DNA from: Microvirga sp. 3-52
GTDB lineage: Bacteria > Pseudomonadota > Alphaproteobacteria > Rhizobiales > Beijerinckiaceae
Assembly (NCBI RefSeq): GCF_018383585.1
Contig: NZ_JAHAMK010000005.1
Location: forward strand, 65,144-129,143
DNA: 64,000 nt
Reading direction: 5' to 3'
The notes below the pieces were generated by a model. The model was not told where the DNA came from. It searched no databases and worked only from the letters and a program-made list of their open reading frames with translations. Each line of letters begins with the position of its first letter. Position 1 is the first letter of the stretch. Below, in pieces: positions 42,342 to 51,882 of the stretch. The position numbers and the translations under genes are program-made.

Positions 42342-42373
42342 CAGGACGAAATCTCTTCAGGAGCCTCCCCACG

Positions 42374-43012
42374 ATGATCACCCGGCGTCAGACGCTTCAG
42401 CTTCTCGGAACCGCAGCCGCAGCCGCCTATCTCGCCGCGAGCCTGCCGGCCTGGGCCCAGAACGTGGCCGTTCAGGACCTTGCGGTCCAGGGTCCCCTCG
42501 GGGACGTGGCCCTCGGCCCGGAAAACGCCAAGGTGACGATCATCGAGTACGCCTCGCTGACCTGCTCGCACTGCGCCAATTTCCACAAGACCACCTGGCC
42601 TGAGCTGAAGAAGCGCTACATCGACACCGGCAAGGTGCGCTTCGTCCTGCGCGAGTTTCCCCTCGATCCGCTCGCCACGGCCGGCTTCATGCTCGCCCGC
42701 TGCGACGGCAACGACAAATATTATCCGATCACGGACCTGCTCTTCGAGCAGCAGCGGAACTGGGCCTTTGTGGACAAGCCGCTCGATGCCCTGCGCGGGC
42801 TCATGCGCCAGGCCGGTTTTTCACAGGAAAAATTTGACGCTTGCCTCAAGGACCAGAAACTATATGACGCAGTCAACGCGGTGAAGAACCGGGGTATGGA
42901 GCAGTTCCGTGTGGACTCCACGCCGACTTTCTTCATCAATGGTCAGCGTCAGCCTGGAAGCCTGTCGATCGATGAGATTGAAAAGGTCATCAAGCCTATC
43001 CTGGGAGAATAA
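42374..43012 (+). CDS. DsbA-like thiol-disulfide oxidoreductase
   Basis: A 212-residue exported thioredoxin-fold protein. The N-terminus MITRRQTLQLLGTAAAAAYL ending in PAWAQ is a signal peptide with a twin-arginine motif. The active site is Cys64-Ser-His-Cys67 in YASLTCSHCANFHKTTW, and the cis-Pro loop is DSTPTFFINGQRQPG. The alpha-helical insert and the length match the DsbA family. In many members of this order such a gene precedes smc, as here, with 45 bp to smc. Confidence 0.93.
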   Translation: MITRRQTLQLLGTAAAAAYLAASLPAWAQNVAVQDLAVQGPLGDVALGPENAKVTIIEYASLTCSHCANFHKTTWPELKKRYIDTGKVRFVLREFPLDPLATAGFMLARCDGNDKYYPITDLLFEQQRNWAFVDKPLDALRGLMRQAGFSQEKFDACLKDQKLYDAVNAVKNRGMEQFRVDSTPTFFINGQRQPGSLSIDEIEKVIKPILGE

Positions 43013-43057
43013 GCTCCCTCAGCCTGCCCTTGAGGGGCGGGACGGGAAGGCGCGTCC

Positions 43058-46000
43058 ATGAAGCTGACGCGCCTTCGCATCGCAGGCTTCAAGACCTTCG
43101 TCGAGCCCACCGATTTCCTGATCGAGCCGGGCCTGACCGGCGTGGTCGGGCCGAACGGCTGCGGCAAGTCCAACCTCGTCGAAGCCCTGCGCTGGGTTAT
43201 GGGGGAGAACTCCTTCAAGAACATGCGCGCCACGGGGATGGACGACGTCATCTTCTCCGGCTCCGGCGGCCGTCCGGCTCGCAACTGGGCCGAGGTGATG
43301 CTCACCATCGACAACGGGGAGCGCACGGCCCCTGCCGCCTTCAACGACACGGATCTCCTGGAAATCTCGCGCAAGATCGAGCGCGAGGAAGGCTCGACCT
43401 ACCGGGTCAACGGCAAGGAAGTCCGCGCCCGCGACGTGCAGATCCTGTTCGCGGATGCCGCCACCGGCGCTCGCTCTCCCGCCCTCGTCCGCCAGGGCCA
43501 GATCAGTGAGATCATCTCCGCCAAGCCCCAGGCTCGCCGCCGCATCCTGGAAGATGCCGCCGGAATCGCGGGCCTTCATGCCCGCCGGCACGAGGCGGAG
43601 CTGCGCCTCAAGGCCGCCGAGGACAACCTCGTTCGCGTCGAGGACGTGATCCGCGAGCTGGAAAGCCAGATCGAGAGCCTGAAGCGCCAGGGCCGTCAGG
43701 CTTCCCGCTACAAGAACCTCTCGGCCGAGATCCGCCGGCTGGAAGCCCTGATGTACGCCATCAGCTTCGCCGAGGCCCGCGAGCAGGCCGCCACCGCCGA
43801 GCGTCAGGTCGCCGAAGACCTCAAGGCGGTCGCCGACGCCACCGAGGAGCAGACCCGGGCCGCCACCGCCCAGGCCGTCTCCGCTCATGGCATTCCGGCC
43901 CTGCGCCAGGCCGAAGCCGCCGCCGCGGCGGCCCTGCAGCGTCTGACCCATGCCCGCAACGAGCTCGAATCGGAAGAGCGCCGCTCCAAGGAGCGCGTCG
44001 TCGAGCTGGAACGCCATATCGGCGACCTGAATCGCGACATCGCCCGCGAGGCGGCGCAGCGCACGGACGCCGAGGCCACCATCGAGCGCCTCCAATCGGA
44101 AGCCGCCGAGATATCGCTCACCACCGACGGGGCGGACGATGTTCGCGCCGAGGCCGAGGAGCGCCTGCAGACCGCCGAGGCCGAGCTTGCGGAAGCCGAA
44201 GCAACCTTAAGCGCGCTGCAGGCCCAGACCTCCGACCTCAATGCCCGCCGCGCCGCCCTGGAGCGTGCCGTGCGCGAGGAGATGGAGCGCGCCTCCCGTT
44301 TCCGATCCGAGAAGGAGCGGCTCGAGCGCGAGATCGCGGCGCTTTCCGCTTCGCCAGAAGATGGCCCCTCTCTCGACGACCTGCGCGAGGAAGCGGCCAT
44401 CGCCGAGGAAACGGCGCAAGGCGCCGAAGAGGCGGTGATCGAGGCGCGCGAGACCTTGTCTGCCGCCCGCGAGTCCGAGAACCGCCTGCGCCAGCCCCTC
44501 AACGAGGCAGAGCGCAAGGCGCAGCGCCTGGAGACCGAGGCGCGCACCCTCGCCAAGCTCGTGACGTCCGCGACCGGCGACCTCTGGCCCCCGGCCGTCG
44601 ACCAGATCACGGTCCAGAAGGGCTATGAGACGGCCCTTGGCGCAGCCCTCGGCGACGATCTCGAGGCCTCGGTCAATCCTTCGGCGCCGCATCACTGGGC
44701 CGAAACCCATGCCGGCGAGAGTGATCCGGCGCTGCCAGAAGGCGTCCGGTCCCTGGCGGATCTCGCCCAGGCACCGGCCGCCCTGCAGCGCCGCCTGCGC
44801 CAGATCGGCGTGGTGAGCAAGGTCGACGGCTTGCGCCTGCGCGGCCTCCTGAAGCCCGGCCAGCGGCTCGTCACCCAGGAGGGCGACCTGTGGCGCTGGG
44901 ACGGCTTTACGGCCGCGGCCGAAGCGCCCTCCCCGGCCGCCCGCCGGCTGGTGGAAAAGAACCGCCTCGGTGATCTGGAGCGCGAAGCAGCGGAAGCCCG
45001 CGAGCAGGCCGAGCACCTGCGTCACGAGGCGGAAGCGGCCGGTGAAGCCGTCCGCAAGGCGGCCTCCCGCGAGATGCAGGCCATCGAGGCCGCCCGGCAG
45101 ACCCGTCAGGCGCTCGACGCCGGCCGCATGCGGCTTAGCATGGCCGAGCGCAAGGAGGCCGAACTTGGCCAGCGCCGCTCGGCCCTACAGGAAGGCCTGA
45201 CCCGCCTCTCCGAGAGCGAGGCGGAAGCCCTGGAGCGCGTGCAGGATGCCGAGAGCGCCCTGCAGGACCTCGCCCCCGCGCCCGATCTCGAAAGCCGCCT
45301 GCTCGAAGAGCGCACCCGCGTGGCTGAACGTCGGGCTGCGGCCTCCGAGGCGCGGGCTGCCCTGCAATCTCTCATGCACGAGGCGGAACTCCGCCGCCGC
45401 CGGCAGGAGGCGATTGCCGCCGATACCCGCCTCTGGACCGAGCGCGCCGCGCGCGCCACCAGGGCGTTCGAGGATCTGGGCGAGCGCCTCGAGCGGGCGC
45501 AGGACGAGCACCAGCGGCTTCTGGAAGCACCCGACACCTATCTCATGCGCCGCCGCGCCCTCATCGCCGAGGTGGAAGAGGCCGAGGCGAAGCGCAAGGA
45601 AGCCGCCGACCATCTGGCCGATGCCGAGACGAGCCTGGCGGAGTCGGACCGCGCCGCCCGCGCCGCCCTGGAAGCCTTGTCCGCCGCCCGCGAGGCCCGT
45701 GCGGGCTCCCAGGCGCGCCACGAGGCGGCTGTTGCGCGTCTTGCCGAGATCACCCGCAACATTGCGGAAAACCTGGAGACGACCCCGGCGGGGCTCATCG
45801 AGCTCGCAGGCCTGAAGGAGGGCGTCGAGCTGCCCTCCCACGGGGAGATCGAATCCAAGCTTCACGCGTTGAAATCCGACCGCGAGCGCCTCGGCGCCGT
45901 CAACCTGCGGGCCGACGAGGAGCTCACCGAGCTCGAGACCAAGTACAACAGCATCGCGGGCGAGCGCGACGACCTCGTCGAGGCCATCAAGCGCCTTCGC

Positions 46001-46516
46001 CAGGCCATCGGCAGCCTCAACCGCGAGGGTCGCGAGCGCCTGCTGGCCGCCTTCGACGTGGTGAACAGCCATTTCCAGCGTCTTTTCACGACCCTTTTCG
46101 GCGGCGGCACGGCGGAGCTGACCCTGGTCGATTCGGACGATCCGCTGGAAGCGGGTCTCGAAATCCTCGCCCGGCCGCCCGGCAAGAAGCCTCAGAGCAT
46201 GACCCTGCTCTCCGGCGGCGAGCAGGCCCTGACGGCCACCGCGCTGATCTTCGCCGTGTTCCTCACGAATCCCTCTCCGATCTGCGTGCTCGACGAGGTG
46301 GACGCGCCTCTCGACGACGCCAATGTGGAGCGCTACTGCGCGCTTCTCGAGGACATGGCCAGCCAGACGGAGACCCGGTTCGTGGTCATCACCCACAACC
46401 CGATCACCATGGCCAGGATGGACCGTCTCTTCGGCGTCACCATGGCCGAACGAGGTGTCTCGCAGCTCGTCTCCGTCGACCTGCAGAGCGCGGAGCGCAT
46501 TCTTGAGGTAGCCTAA
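43058..46516 (+). CDS. smc: chromosome segregation protein SMC
   Basis: A 1152-residue SMC ATPase of condensin, of the usual bacterial length. The N-terminal ATPase half starts MKLTRLRIAGFKTFVEPTDF and has the Walker A GPNGCGKS at 31-38. Two long coiled coils flank a hinge at about residues 500-640 (ALGAALGDDLEASVNPSAPH; GLLKPGQRLVTQEGDLWRWD). The C-terminal half has the signature LLSGGEQALTA, the Walker B PICVLDEVDAPLDDANVERY, and the D-loop/H-loop FVVITHNPITMARMD. It acts with ScpA/ScpB, which are not in the window. A rho-independent stop is not evident in the 115-bp gap after it. Confidence 0.97.
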   Translation: MKLTRLRIAGFKTFVEPTDFLIEPGLTGVVGPNGCGKSNLVEALRWVMGENSFKNMRATGMDDVIFSGSGGRPARNWAEVMLTIDNGERTAPAAFNDTDLLEISRKIEREEGSTYRVNGKEVRARDVQILFADAATGARSPALVRQGQISEIISAKPQARRRILEDAAGIAGLHARRHEAELRLKAAEDNLVRVEDVIRELESQIESLKRQGRQASRYKNLSAEIRRLEALMYAISFAEAREQAATAERQVAEDLKAVADATEEQTRAATAQAVSAHGIPALRQAEAAAAAALQRLTHARNELESEERRSKERVVELERHIGDLNRDIAREAAQRTDAEATIERLQSEAAEISLTTDGADDVRAEAEERLQTAEAELAEAEATLSALQAQTSDLNARRAALERAVREEMERASRFRSEKERLEREIAALSASPEDGPSLDDLREEAAIAEETAQGAEEAVIEARETLSAARESENRLRQPLNEAERKAQRLETEARTLAKLVTSATGDLWPPAVDQITVQKGYETALGAALGDDLEASVNPSAPHHWAETHAGESDPALPEGVRSLADLAQAPAALQRRLRQIGVVSKVDGLRLRGLLKPGQRLVTQEGDLWRWDGFTAAAEAPSPAARRLVEKNRLGDLEREAAEAREQAEHLRHEAEAAGEAVRKAASREMQAIEAARQTRQALDAGRMRLSMAERKEAELGQRRSALQEGLTRLSESEAEALERVQDAESALQDLAPAPDLESRLLEERTRVAERRAAASEARAALQSLMHEAELRRRRQEAIAADTRLWTERAARATRAFEDLGERLERAQDEHQRLLEAPDTYLMRRRALIAEVEEAEAKRKEAADHLADAETSLAESDRAARAALEALSAAREARAGSQARHEAAVARLAEITRNIAENLETTPAGLIELAGLKEGVELPSHGEIESKLHALKSDRERLGAVNLRADEELTELETKYNSIAGERDDLVEAIKRLRQAIGSLNREGRERLLAAFDVVNSHFQRLFTTLFGGGTAELTLVDSDDPLEAGLEILARPPGKKPQSMTLLSGGEQALTATALIFAVFLTNPSPICVLDEVDAPLDDANVERYCALLEDMASQTETRFVVITHNPITMARMDRLFGVTMAERGVSQLVSVDLQSAERILEVA

Positions 46517-46631
46517 GGCTTTCAGCCCTGCCTTGCTTCAGCCTCAAAAACATGTGCGCTTTCAACCCAGGGCTGCTCGAAAACACTGATATTAAAGCCT
46601 TTTCAAAGACTTAGATCTTTTCAGACTGTTC

Positions 46632-46660
46632 TTGACAGGGGGGACCCCCGCTCATATGGT
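46632..46660 (+). promoter_or_regulatory. sigma70 promoter of the ATP synthase Fo operon
   Basis: -35 TTGACA at 46632-46637, 17-bp spacer, -10 TATGGT at 46655-46660. The spacer holds the perfect palindrome GGGGG-A-CCCCC (46639-46649). The predicted transcript would start about 55 bp upstream of atpI (46722). One of the clearest promoters in the window. Confidence 0.8.
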
Positions 46661-46721
46661 GCGCCCGGCTTTCGGGGCTGGCTTCCAAGCATTTTCCCGC
46701 AACGCTTCAAAGGAGATCGCA

Positions 46722-47093
46722 ATGGCGGACCCTCACGAGCGGAACGGTGAAAATGAGCGGAAACCGGGCAGCGCCGACGATGCCGACCTGTCAGCGAGAC
46801 TGAAGTCTCTCGACGCACGGATCTCCCAAGCTTCCGCGCATCGAGCCGAGTCAGAACCTCGTGCCCGTCCGACGTCAGATTCCAGCGCTCTCGGCCAAGC
46901 CTTCAGGCTCTCGGCAGAATTCGTCGCAGGGGTCGCGGCCGGTGGAATTCTGGGTTGGATTGTCGACCGTCTGGCCGGGACGTCCCCTTGGGGCCTGATC
47001 GTTTGTCTGATACTCGGCTTCTGCGCCGGGATGCTCAACCTGATGCGAGCAGCCGGGATGGTGAAATCCGCCCGGTATGACGACAAGCGGTGA
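46722..47093 (+). CDS. atpI: ATP synthase protein I (AtpI/AtpZ type)
   Basis: A 123-residue membrane protein with two helices (AEFVAGVAAGGILGWIVDRL and GLIVCLILGFCAGMLNLMRA). A charged N-terminal half (HERNGENERKPGSADDADLS, LSARLKSLDARISQASAHRA) is typical of AtpI. It may help c-ring assembly. The start ATG 46722 follows AAGGAGATC. First gene of the Fo operon atpI-atpB-atpE-b'-b. Confidence 0.9.
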   Translation: MADPHERNGENERKPGSADDADLSARLKSLDARISQASAHRAESEPRARPTSDSSALGQAFRLSAEFVAGVAAGGILGWIVDRLAGTSPWGLIVCLILGFCAGMLNLMRAAGMVKSARYDDKR

Positions 47094-47147
47094 CGGACCT
47101 TCGAACGCCGAACGGCATTTGATAACATCGAACTTTGAGAGCGGATC

Positions 47148-47876
47148 ATGGCGAGCCCGATCGAACAATTCCAGATCAAGCCCATCATTCCGGTCATCAA
47201 CTTCACCAATTCGTCCCTGTTCATGATCGGCGCAGCCGCCGTGATCGTGGGCGGCCTGCTGCTGGCGACCCGCAAGCGCGCCGTCGTTCCGGGCCGCGCC
47301 CAGTCGGTGGCCGAGGTCCTGCACGATTTCGTCGCGAACACGCTGGTCGATGCCACAGGCAAGGAGGGAATGAAGTTCTTCCCCCTCGTCTTCTCCCTCT
47401 TCATGTTCGTGCTGACGGCTAACCTGCTCGGCATGATCCCGGGCTTCTTCACGGTCACCAGCCACATCATCGTCACCTTCGCCCTGGCCATGCTCGTCAT
47501 CGGCACGGTGGTGATCTACGGTTTCATGAAGCATGGCACCCACTTCCTCGGCCTCTTCGTGCCGTCGGGCGTGCCGGGATGGCTTTTGCCCTTCATCGTG
47601 GTGATCGAGCTCATCTCGTTCCTGTCCCGCCCGATTTCGCTCAGCCTGCGTCTCTTCGCGAACATGCTCGCGGGACACATCGCGCTGAAGGTCTTCGCAG
47701 GCTTCGTCGTCAGCCTCCTGGCTGCCGGCGGTGCCCTGACGATCCTCGCTCCGCTGCCGCTTCTCATGGCGGTTGCTCTCATGGCGCTCGAGTTCCTCGT
47801 CGCCGCTCTGCAGGCCTATGTCTTCACGGTGTTGACCTGCATCTACCTCAACGACGCGCTGCACCCGGGCCACTAG
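47148..47876 (+). CDS. atpB: ATP synthase Fo subunit a
   Basis: A 242-residue integral membrane subunit forming the proton channel beside the c-ring. The essential Arg is in [17 protein letters not shown], and the family sequence [16 protein letters not shown] is intact. Start [17 protein letters not shown]. Six or so membrane segments are visible. It follows atpI by 55 bp. Confidence 0.97.
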   Translation: MASPIEQFQIKPIIPVINFTNSSLFMIGAAAVIVGGLLLATRKRAVVPGRAQSVAEVLHDFVANTLVDATGKEGMKFFPLVFSLFMFVLTANLLGMIPGFFTVTSHIIVTFALAMLVIGTVVIYGFMKHGTHFLGLFVPSGVPGWLLPFIVVIELISFLSRPISLSLRLFANMLAGHIALKVFAGFVVSLLAAGGALTILAPLPLLMAVALMALEFLVAALQAYVFTVLTCIYLNDALHPGH

Positions 47877-47933
47877 GTCTGCGCCGAGTTACCTCCCCTC
47901 CCTCCCGATCACAGTTTTCCCAAGGAGATCACA

Positions 47934-48158
47934 ATGGATCCGATTGCTTTCAAGTACCTCGGCGCGGGCCTCGCCTGCATTGGCATGGGTCTCGCCGCTA
48001 TGGGCGTCGGCAACATCTTCGGTAACTTCCTCTCCGGCGCTCTGCGCAACCCGTCGGCCGCCGACGGCCAGTTCGCCCGCGCCTTCATCGGTGCGGCGCT
48101 CGCAGAAGGTCTCGGCATCTTCTGCCTCGTCGTCGCTCTCGTTCTGCTCTTCACCTAA
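47934..48158 (+). CDS. atpE: ATP synthase Fo subunit c
   Basis: A 74-residue hairpin of two hydrophobic helices joined by a polar loop ([12 protein letters not shown]). The proton-carrying carboxylate is Glu58 in [15 protein letters not shown]. The N-terminal glycine-rich helix is [17 protein letters not shown]. The ribosome site AAGGAGATCAC is strong, as expected for the subunit made in highest amount. Two hairpins lie downstream. Confidence 0.97.
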   Translation: MDPIAFKYLGAGLACIGMGLAAMGVGNIFGNFLSGALRNPSAADGQFARAFIGAALAEGLGIFCLVVALVLLFT

Positions 48159-48179
48159 TCTCAAGACGGTGATCGGGAG

Positions 48180-48236
48180 GTCGAGGCGTGCGAACGCTTC
48201 GCCTCGACAAGGGTGACGGCGGATCCACCGCCGTCA
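48180..48236 (+). terminator. two hairpins between atpE and the b' gene (attenuator or mRNA-stabilising)
   Basis: Hairpin one: gtcgaggcg (48180-48188) with cgcctcgac (48200-48208). Hairpin two: tgacggcgg (48214-48222) with ccgccgtca (48228-48236). Neither is followed by a clean U-run. They could reduce read-through or protect the atpE message, matching the high c-subunit requirement. The role is inference; the stems are plain in the sequence. Confidence 0.65.
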
Positions 48237-48276
48237 TTCATGTTTGTAGGATTCCTTATCCTTTAGGATCTGCTCC

Positions 48277-48825
48277 ATGGCTCAGGCTCAGACGACCCAT
48301 GCCACAACAGAGGCCCACGGCGGCACTCATGAGGAGGTCGGCTTTCCGCCCTTCATGACGGAGACTTTCGGTGGTCAGCTCCTCTGGCTGGCGATCACCT
48401 TCGTGGTGCTCTACACCCTGCTCTCACGGCTGGTCCTGCCGCGTCTGGGCGGAATCATCGAGAACCGCCGCGCGATGATCTCCAACGATCTGGATGACGC
48501 GGCTGCCATGAAATCCCGCGCGGAAGAAGCCGGAGCCGCCTACGAGAAGGCTCTCGCCGAAGCCAAGGGCCGCGCACAGGCTCTCGCGCAAGAAACCCGC
48601 GCCAAGCTCTCCGCCGAGAGCGACACGACGCGCAAGGCCCTCGAGGCCGACCTCAACCAGCGCCTGGCCGATGCGGAAGCGACGATCACGTCCAAGAAGG
48701 CAGAGGCCATGAGCCACGTGGATGCCATCGCCCGCGATACGGCCTCCGCCATCATCGAGCGCCTGACCGGCAAGGCCCCGGCCCCGCAGAAGGTCGAAGC
48801 CGCTCTTAACCAGATCAAGGCCTGA
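48277..48825 (+). CDS. ATP synthase Fo subunit b' (AtpF'/AtpG)
   Basis: A 182-residue peripheral-stalk subunit. A membrane helix (FGGQLLWLAITFVVLYTLLS) near residues 28-50 is followed by LVLPRLGGIIENRRAMISND and a long Ala/Glu/Lys-rich coiled coil (EKALAEAKGRAQALAQETRA). An N-terminal His/Thr-rich lead precedes the helix. In alphaproteobacteria the stalk is a b/b' pair, and this is the divergent partner of the gene that follows by 13 bp. Confidence 0.93.
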   Translation: MAQAQTTHATTEAHGGTHEEVGFPPFMTETFGGQLLWLAITFVVLYTLLSRLVLPRLGGIIENRRAMISNDLDDAAAMKSRAEEAGAAYEKALAEAKGRAQALAQETRAKLSAESDTTRKALEADLNQRLADAEATITSKKAEAMSHVDAIARDTASAIIERLTGKAPAPQKVEAALNQIKA

Positions 48826-48838
48826 TCGGGAGGTCCGC

Positions 48839-49324
48839 ATGTTACAAAGCGCTGAATTCTGGGTTGGGGTTGCGTTCGTCATCTTCTGGGGCGTGATGTT
48901 CTATTTCGGCGTTCCCGGGAAGGTGATGAACCAGCTCGATTCCCGCGGCAAGCGCATTGCCGACGAGTTGGCCGAGGCCAAGCGCCTGCGCCAGGATGCC
49001 GAACGGCTCCTCAAGGAGTACGAGTCCAAGCGCGCCGCCGCCGAGCGCGAGGCGGCCGATATCGTCTCCACTGCCCGCGACGAGGCCGAACGTCTCGCCC
49101 GCGAAGCCCAGGAGAAGATGGCCGATTTCGTGAAGCGCCGCACGGCCACCGCCGAGGCCAAGATCGCCCAGGCCGAGGCTCAGGCCTCCGCCGAGGTGCG
49201 TGCCGCCGCCGTGGACGCCGCCATCAAGGCCTCGGAGCGCGTCCTGCGCGACGAGATCACCGGCGCCACCGCTGCCTCGTTCGTGACGGCCAGCCTCAAC
49301 GACGTGCGGACGAAGCTGCAGTAA
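48839..49324 (+). CDS. atpF: ATP synthase Fo subunit b
   Basis: A 161-residue stalk subunit: an N-terminal membrane helix (WVGVAFVIFWGVMFYFGVPG), then a coiled coil (KRIADELAEAKRLRQDAERL and onwards). Start MLQSAEFWVGVAF. The F1 genes (atpHAGDC) are elsewhere, as is usual for this order. Last gene of the operon; a terminator follows. Confidence 0.95.
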   Translation: MLQSAEFWVGVAFVIFWGVMFYFGVPGKVMNQLDSRGKRIADELAEAKRLRQDAERLLKEYESKRAAAEREAADIVSTARDEAERLAREAQEKMADFVKRRTATAEAKIAQAEAQASAEVRAAAVDAAIKASERVLRDEITGATAASFVTASLNDVRTKLQ

Positions 49325-49350
49325 GGGCCTCGTTTCGGACGAACCCTATC

Positions 49351-49378
49351 AAGGCCGCCCTCCGAGGCGGCCTTTTTG
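49351..49378 (+). terminator. intrinsic terminator of the atp operon
   Basis: Stem aaggccgcc (49351-49359) with ggcggcctt (49366-49374), loop CTCCGA, followed by TTT. It lies 26 bp after the atpF stop. Confidence 0.9.
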
Positions 49379-49391
49379 CTTGGAGGATGTG

Positions 49392-50042
49392 ATGCTGCTG
49401 ATCTTCGACTGCGACGGGGTTCTGGTCGATTCCGAGGTGTTGAGCTGCCGGATCGACGCGGAGTTCCTCACCGAGATCGGAGTACCCTACACGGCCGAGG
49501 AGATCGCACGGCAATTCCTCGGCGTGAGCTTGAAGACCATGATCTCGCGAATCGAGGCCGAGCGGAATTGCAAGCTTCCCGACGATTTCCCCGAACGCCT
49601 CAACCGTCTTCTTTTCGAACGCTTCGAGACGGACCTGAAGCCGATCGAAGGCGTACGGGATGCGATCCTCTCCCTCCCCTTTCCGCGCTGCGTCGCGTCA
49701 TCATCCATCCCCGAGCGCATTGCGTTGTCGCTTCGCGTCACCGGACTGGCCGACCTGTTCAACGACATCTTCAGCTCGACCCAGGTCGCGCGGGGGAAGC
49801 CGGCGCCGGACCTGTTCCTTCATGCTGCAAGGCAAATGAACGTACGTCCGGAGGATTGCCTGGTGATCGAGGATTCCATTGCGGGCGTTCAGGCTGCGCT
49901 TGCCGCAGGCATGCGGGTTGTCGGCTTCGTCGGCGGCAGCCATTGTGAGCCGGATCACGCCGAGAAGCTGCGGCAGGCCGGTGCCTCCGTCATCATCGAG
50001 CGGATGTCCGATTTGCCGGCCGCCGTGTCGACCTCCTGCTAA
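49392..50042 (+). CDS. HAD-family hydrolase, phosphoglycolate phosphatase-like
   Basis: A 216-residue haloacid dehalogenase-type phosphatase. Motif I is LIFDCDGVLVDSE with nucleophile Asp, motif II is ASSSIPERI, the motif III Lys is in QVARGKPAPDLF, and motif IV is CLVIEDSIAGVQAALAAGM. The cap region places it with beta-phosphoglucomutase/phosphoglycolate phosphatase relatives; substrate unknown. ATG 49392 follows GGAGG at good spacing. It is separated from the atp operon by a terminator. Confidence 0.9.
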   Translation: MLLIFDCDGVLVDSEVLSCRIDAEFLTEIGVPYTAEEIARQFLGVSLKTMISRIEAERNCKLPDDFPERLNRLLFERFETDLKPIEGVRDAILSLPFPRCVASSSIPERIALSLRVTGLADLFNDIFSSTQVARGKPAPDLFLHAARQMNVRPEDCLVIEDSIAGVQAALAAGMRVVGFVGGSHCEPDHAEKLRQAGASVIIERMSDLPAAVSTSC

Positions 50043-50049
50043 TCGCCGC

Positions 50050-50137
50050 GTCATCACCGGCCTTGTGCCGGTGATCCCGATGCAAGTCGCGCGGTGCTCT
50101 CCGAAGCGGGACGACCGGGCTTGTCCCGGCCATGACG
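50050..50137. repeat. REP-like double-hairpin element, copy 10
   Basis: The left arm is tcaccggccttgtgccggtga and the right arm is cgaccgggcttgtcccggcca, with cgtcat/catgacg ends. The right arm is slightly degenerate. It lies between the convergent HAD gene and gcvPB. Confidence 0.87.
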
Positions 50138-50192
50138 AGGAACGGCTATTCCGCGTTTCCGCATGCCCAAAGTGAAGTGCCCTGAGATGAAA

Positions 50193-50215
50193 ATGCCCGG
50201 CACTCGGCCGGGCAT
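50193..50215 (-). terminator. intrinsic terminator of the glycine cleavage operon
   Basis: Stem atgcccggc/gccgggcat with loop ACTCG (CGAGT on the minus strand). Read on the minus strand it is followed by TTTTCATC, as expected after gcvPB (stop at 50233). Confidence 0.85.
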
Positions 50216-50232
50216 TCAATTTCTTAAGAGTT

Positions 50233-51882
50233 TTACTCCGCGGCCTCCGCCACCGGCGCGGGTGGGGTCCACTTGAGCACCGGGTTGCGGGCCGCGCGGG
50301 TCTCGTCCAGGCGACGCCGGGGAGCGTGGTAAGGGGCGCCGGTGAAGCGCTCCGTGTCGCCGTTCTTCGCCGCCATGGCGAGGTCGCGCAGGGTCGCGAT
50401 GAAGAGGTCGAGCGAGGACTTCGATTCGGACTCCGTCGGCTCGATCAGCATGGCGCCATGCACCACCAGCGGGAAGTACATGGTCATCGGGTGGTATCCC
50501 TCGTCGATCATGGCCTTCGCCACGTCGAGGGTGGTCACCCCCGTGTCCTTCAGCCACGCATCGTCGAACAGCACCTCGTGCATGCACGGCTTGTTGCCGA
50601 AGGGCAGCGAGAGGAGATCGGCGAGGCCTGCGCGGATGTAGTTGGCATTGAGCACCGCATCCTCGGAGGCTTGCTTCATGCCGTCCGAGCCATGCGAGAG
50701 CATGTAGGACAGGGCGCGCACGTACATGCCCATCTGGCCGTGGAAGGCGGTCATGCGGCCGAAAGGCTTTTCCGCCGCATCGCTTTCCTGTTCCACGAGT
50801 TCGAAGCCATTCTGTCCGACCCGCACGAACGGTACCGGCGCGAAGGGCGCGAGACGTGCTGAGAGCACCACCGGGCCTGAGCCCGGGCCACCGCCGCCGT
50901 GAGGCGTCGAGAAGGTCTTGTGCAGGTTGATGTGCATGGCATCGACGCCGAGATCACCCGGCTTCGCCTTGCCGACGATGGCGTTGAAGTTGGCGCCGTC
51001 GCAATAGAAATAGGCGCCTGCATCGTGGATGGCTTTCGCGATCTCCGCCACCTGCGGCTCGAAGAGGCCGCAGGTGTTGGGATTGGTGAGCATGATGGCC
51101 GCGACATCGGGACCGAGTCGCTCCTTCACGTCCTCCACATGCACCCAGCCGTCCTCGCGCGCCGGCACCGGCTTCACCACGAAGCCGATGAGTGCCGCGG
51201 TGGCCGGGTTCGTGCCGTGAGCCGAATCGGGCACGAGCACCACGTTGCGGGTCTTGCCCTCGCCCTTTGCCTCGATGGCGGCCTTGATCGCCATCATGCC
51301 GCAGAGCTCGCCATGGGCGCCGGCCTTCGGTGAAAGCGCGACCGCCGTCATATTGGTGAGCGTGACCAGATAGCGCCCGAGCTCGTTCATCAGCCCCAGC
51401 GCTCCCTGCACGGTCGAGATCGGCTGCAGCGGATGCACGTCGGAGAAGCCCGGCAGGCGCGCCACGCGCTCGTTGAGCCGCGCATTGTGCTTCATGGTGC
51501 AGGAACCGAGCGGGAACAGGCCCGTGTCGATGCCGTAGTTCTGTTGGCTGAGGCGCACGTAATGGCGCATGGTCTCGGGCTCGGAGAGGCCCGGCAACCC
51601 TATGGGCTCCTTGCGCTCAAGGCCGCCGAGGCGCGGCTTGAAATCCTCCGGCTCGTCGAGGTCGACGCCGGTCGTGTCGTAACGGCCGATTTCGAAGAGC
51701 AGCGGCTCGACCTGCGCCAGCGCCTTGTTGCCGGTGAAGGTCGGATGGCTGCCAGCGGCAGAGCCGGTGGCGCGGTTGGCATCCCCCTGCAGGCGGGCAG
51801 CCTGATCGCCCATGCCGGCGGCCGGATCGGACACGCCGTGCGCCTGCGGAGCGGAGGGTCGTCCCTGACGGTTCAACATCAC
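50233..51882 (-). CDS. gcvPB: glycine dehydrogenase (decarboxylating) subunit 2
   Basis: A 549-residue C-terminal half of the P protein, which decarboxylates glycine using pyridoxal phosphate. The PLP Lys is in [18 protein letters not shown]. The start [20 protein letters not shown] precedes a variable lead before the conserved core. Split P-protein genes (gcvPA and gcvPB) are normal in many bacteria. It overlaps gcvPA by 4 bp (ATGA), so the two are translationally coupled. Confidence 0.96.
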   Translation of the reverse strand: MMLNRQGRPSAPQAHGVSDPAAGMGDQAARLQGDANRATGSAAGSHPTFTGNKALAQVEPLLFEIGRYDTTGVDLDEPEDFKPRLGGLERKEPIGLPGLSEPETMRHYVRLSQQNYGIDTGLFPLGSCTMKHNARLNERVARLPGFSDVHPLQPISTVQGALGLMNELGRYLVTLTNMTAVALSPKAGAHGELCGMMAIKAAIEAKGEGKTRNVVLVPDSAHGTNPATAALIGFVVKPVPAREDGWVHVEDVKERLGPDVAAIMLTNPNTCGLFEPQVAEIAKAIHDAGAYFYCDGANFNAIVGKAKPGDLGVDAMHINLHKTFSTPHGGGGPGSGPVVLSARLAPFAPVPFVRVGQNGFELVEQESDAAEKPFGRMTAFHGQMGMYVRALSYMLSHGSDGMKQASEDAVLNANYIRAGLADLLSLPFGNKPCMHEVLFDDAWLKDTGVTTLDVAKAMIDEGYHPMTMYFPLVVHGAMLIEPTESESKSSLDLFIATLRDLAMAAKNGDTERFTGAPYHAPRRRLDETRAARNPVLKWTPPAPVAEAAE

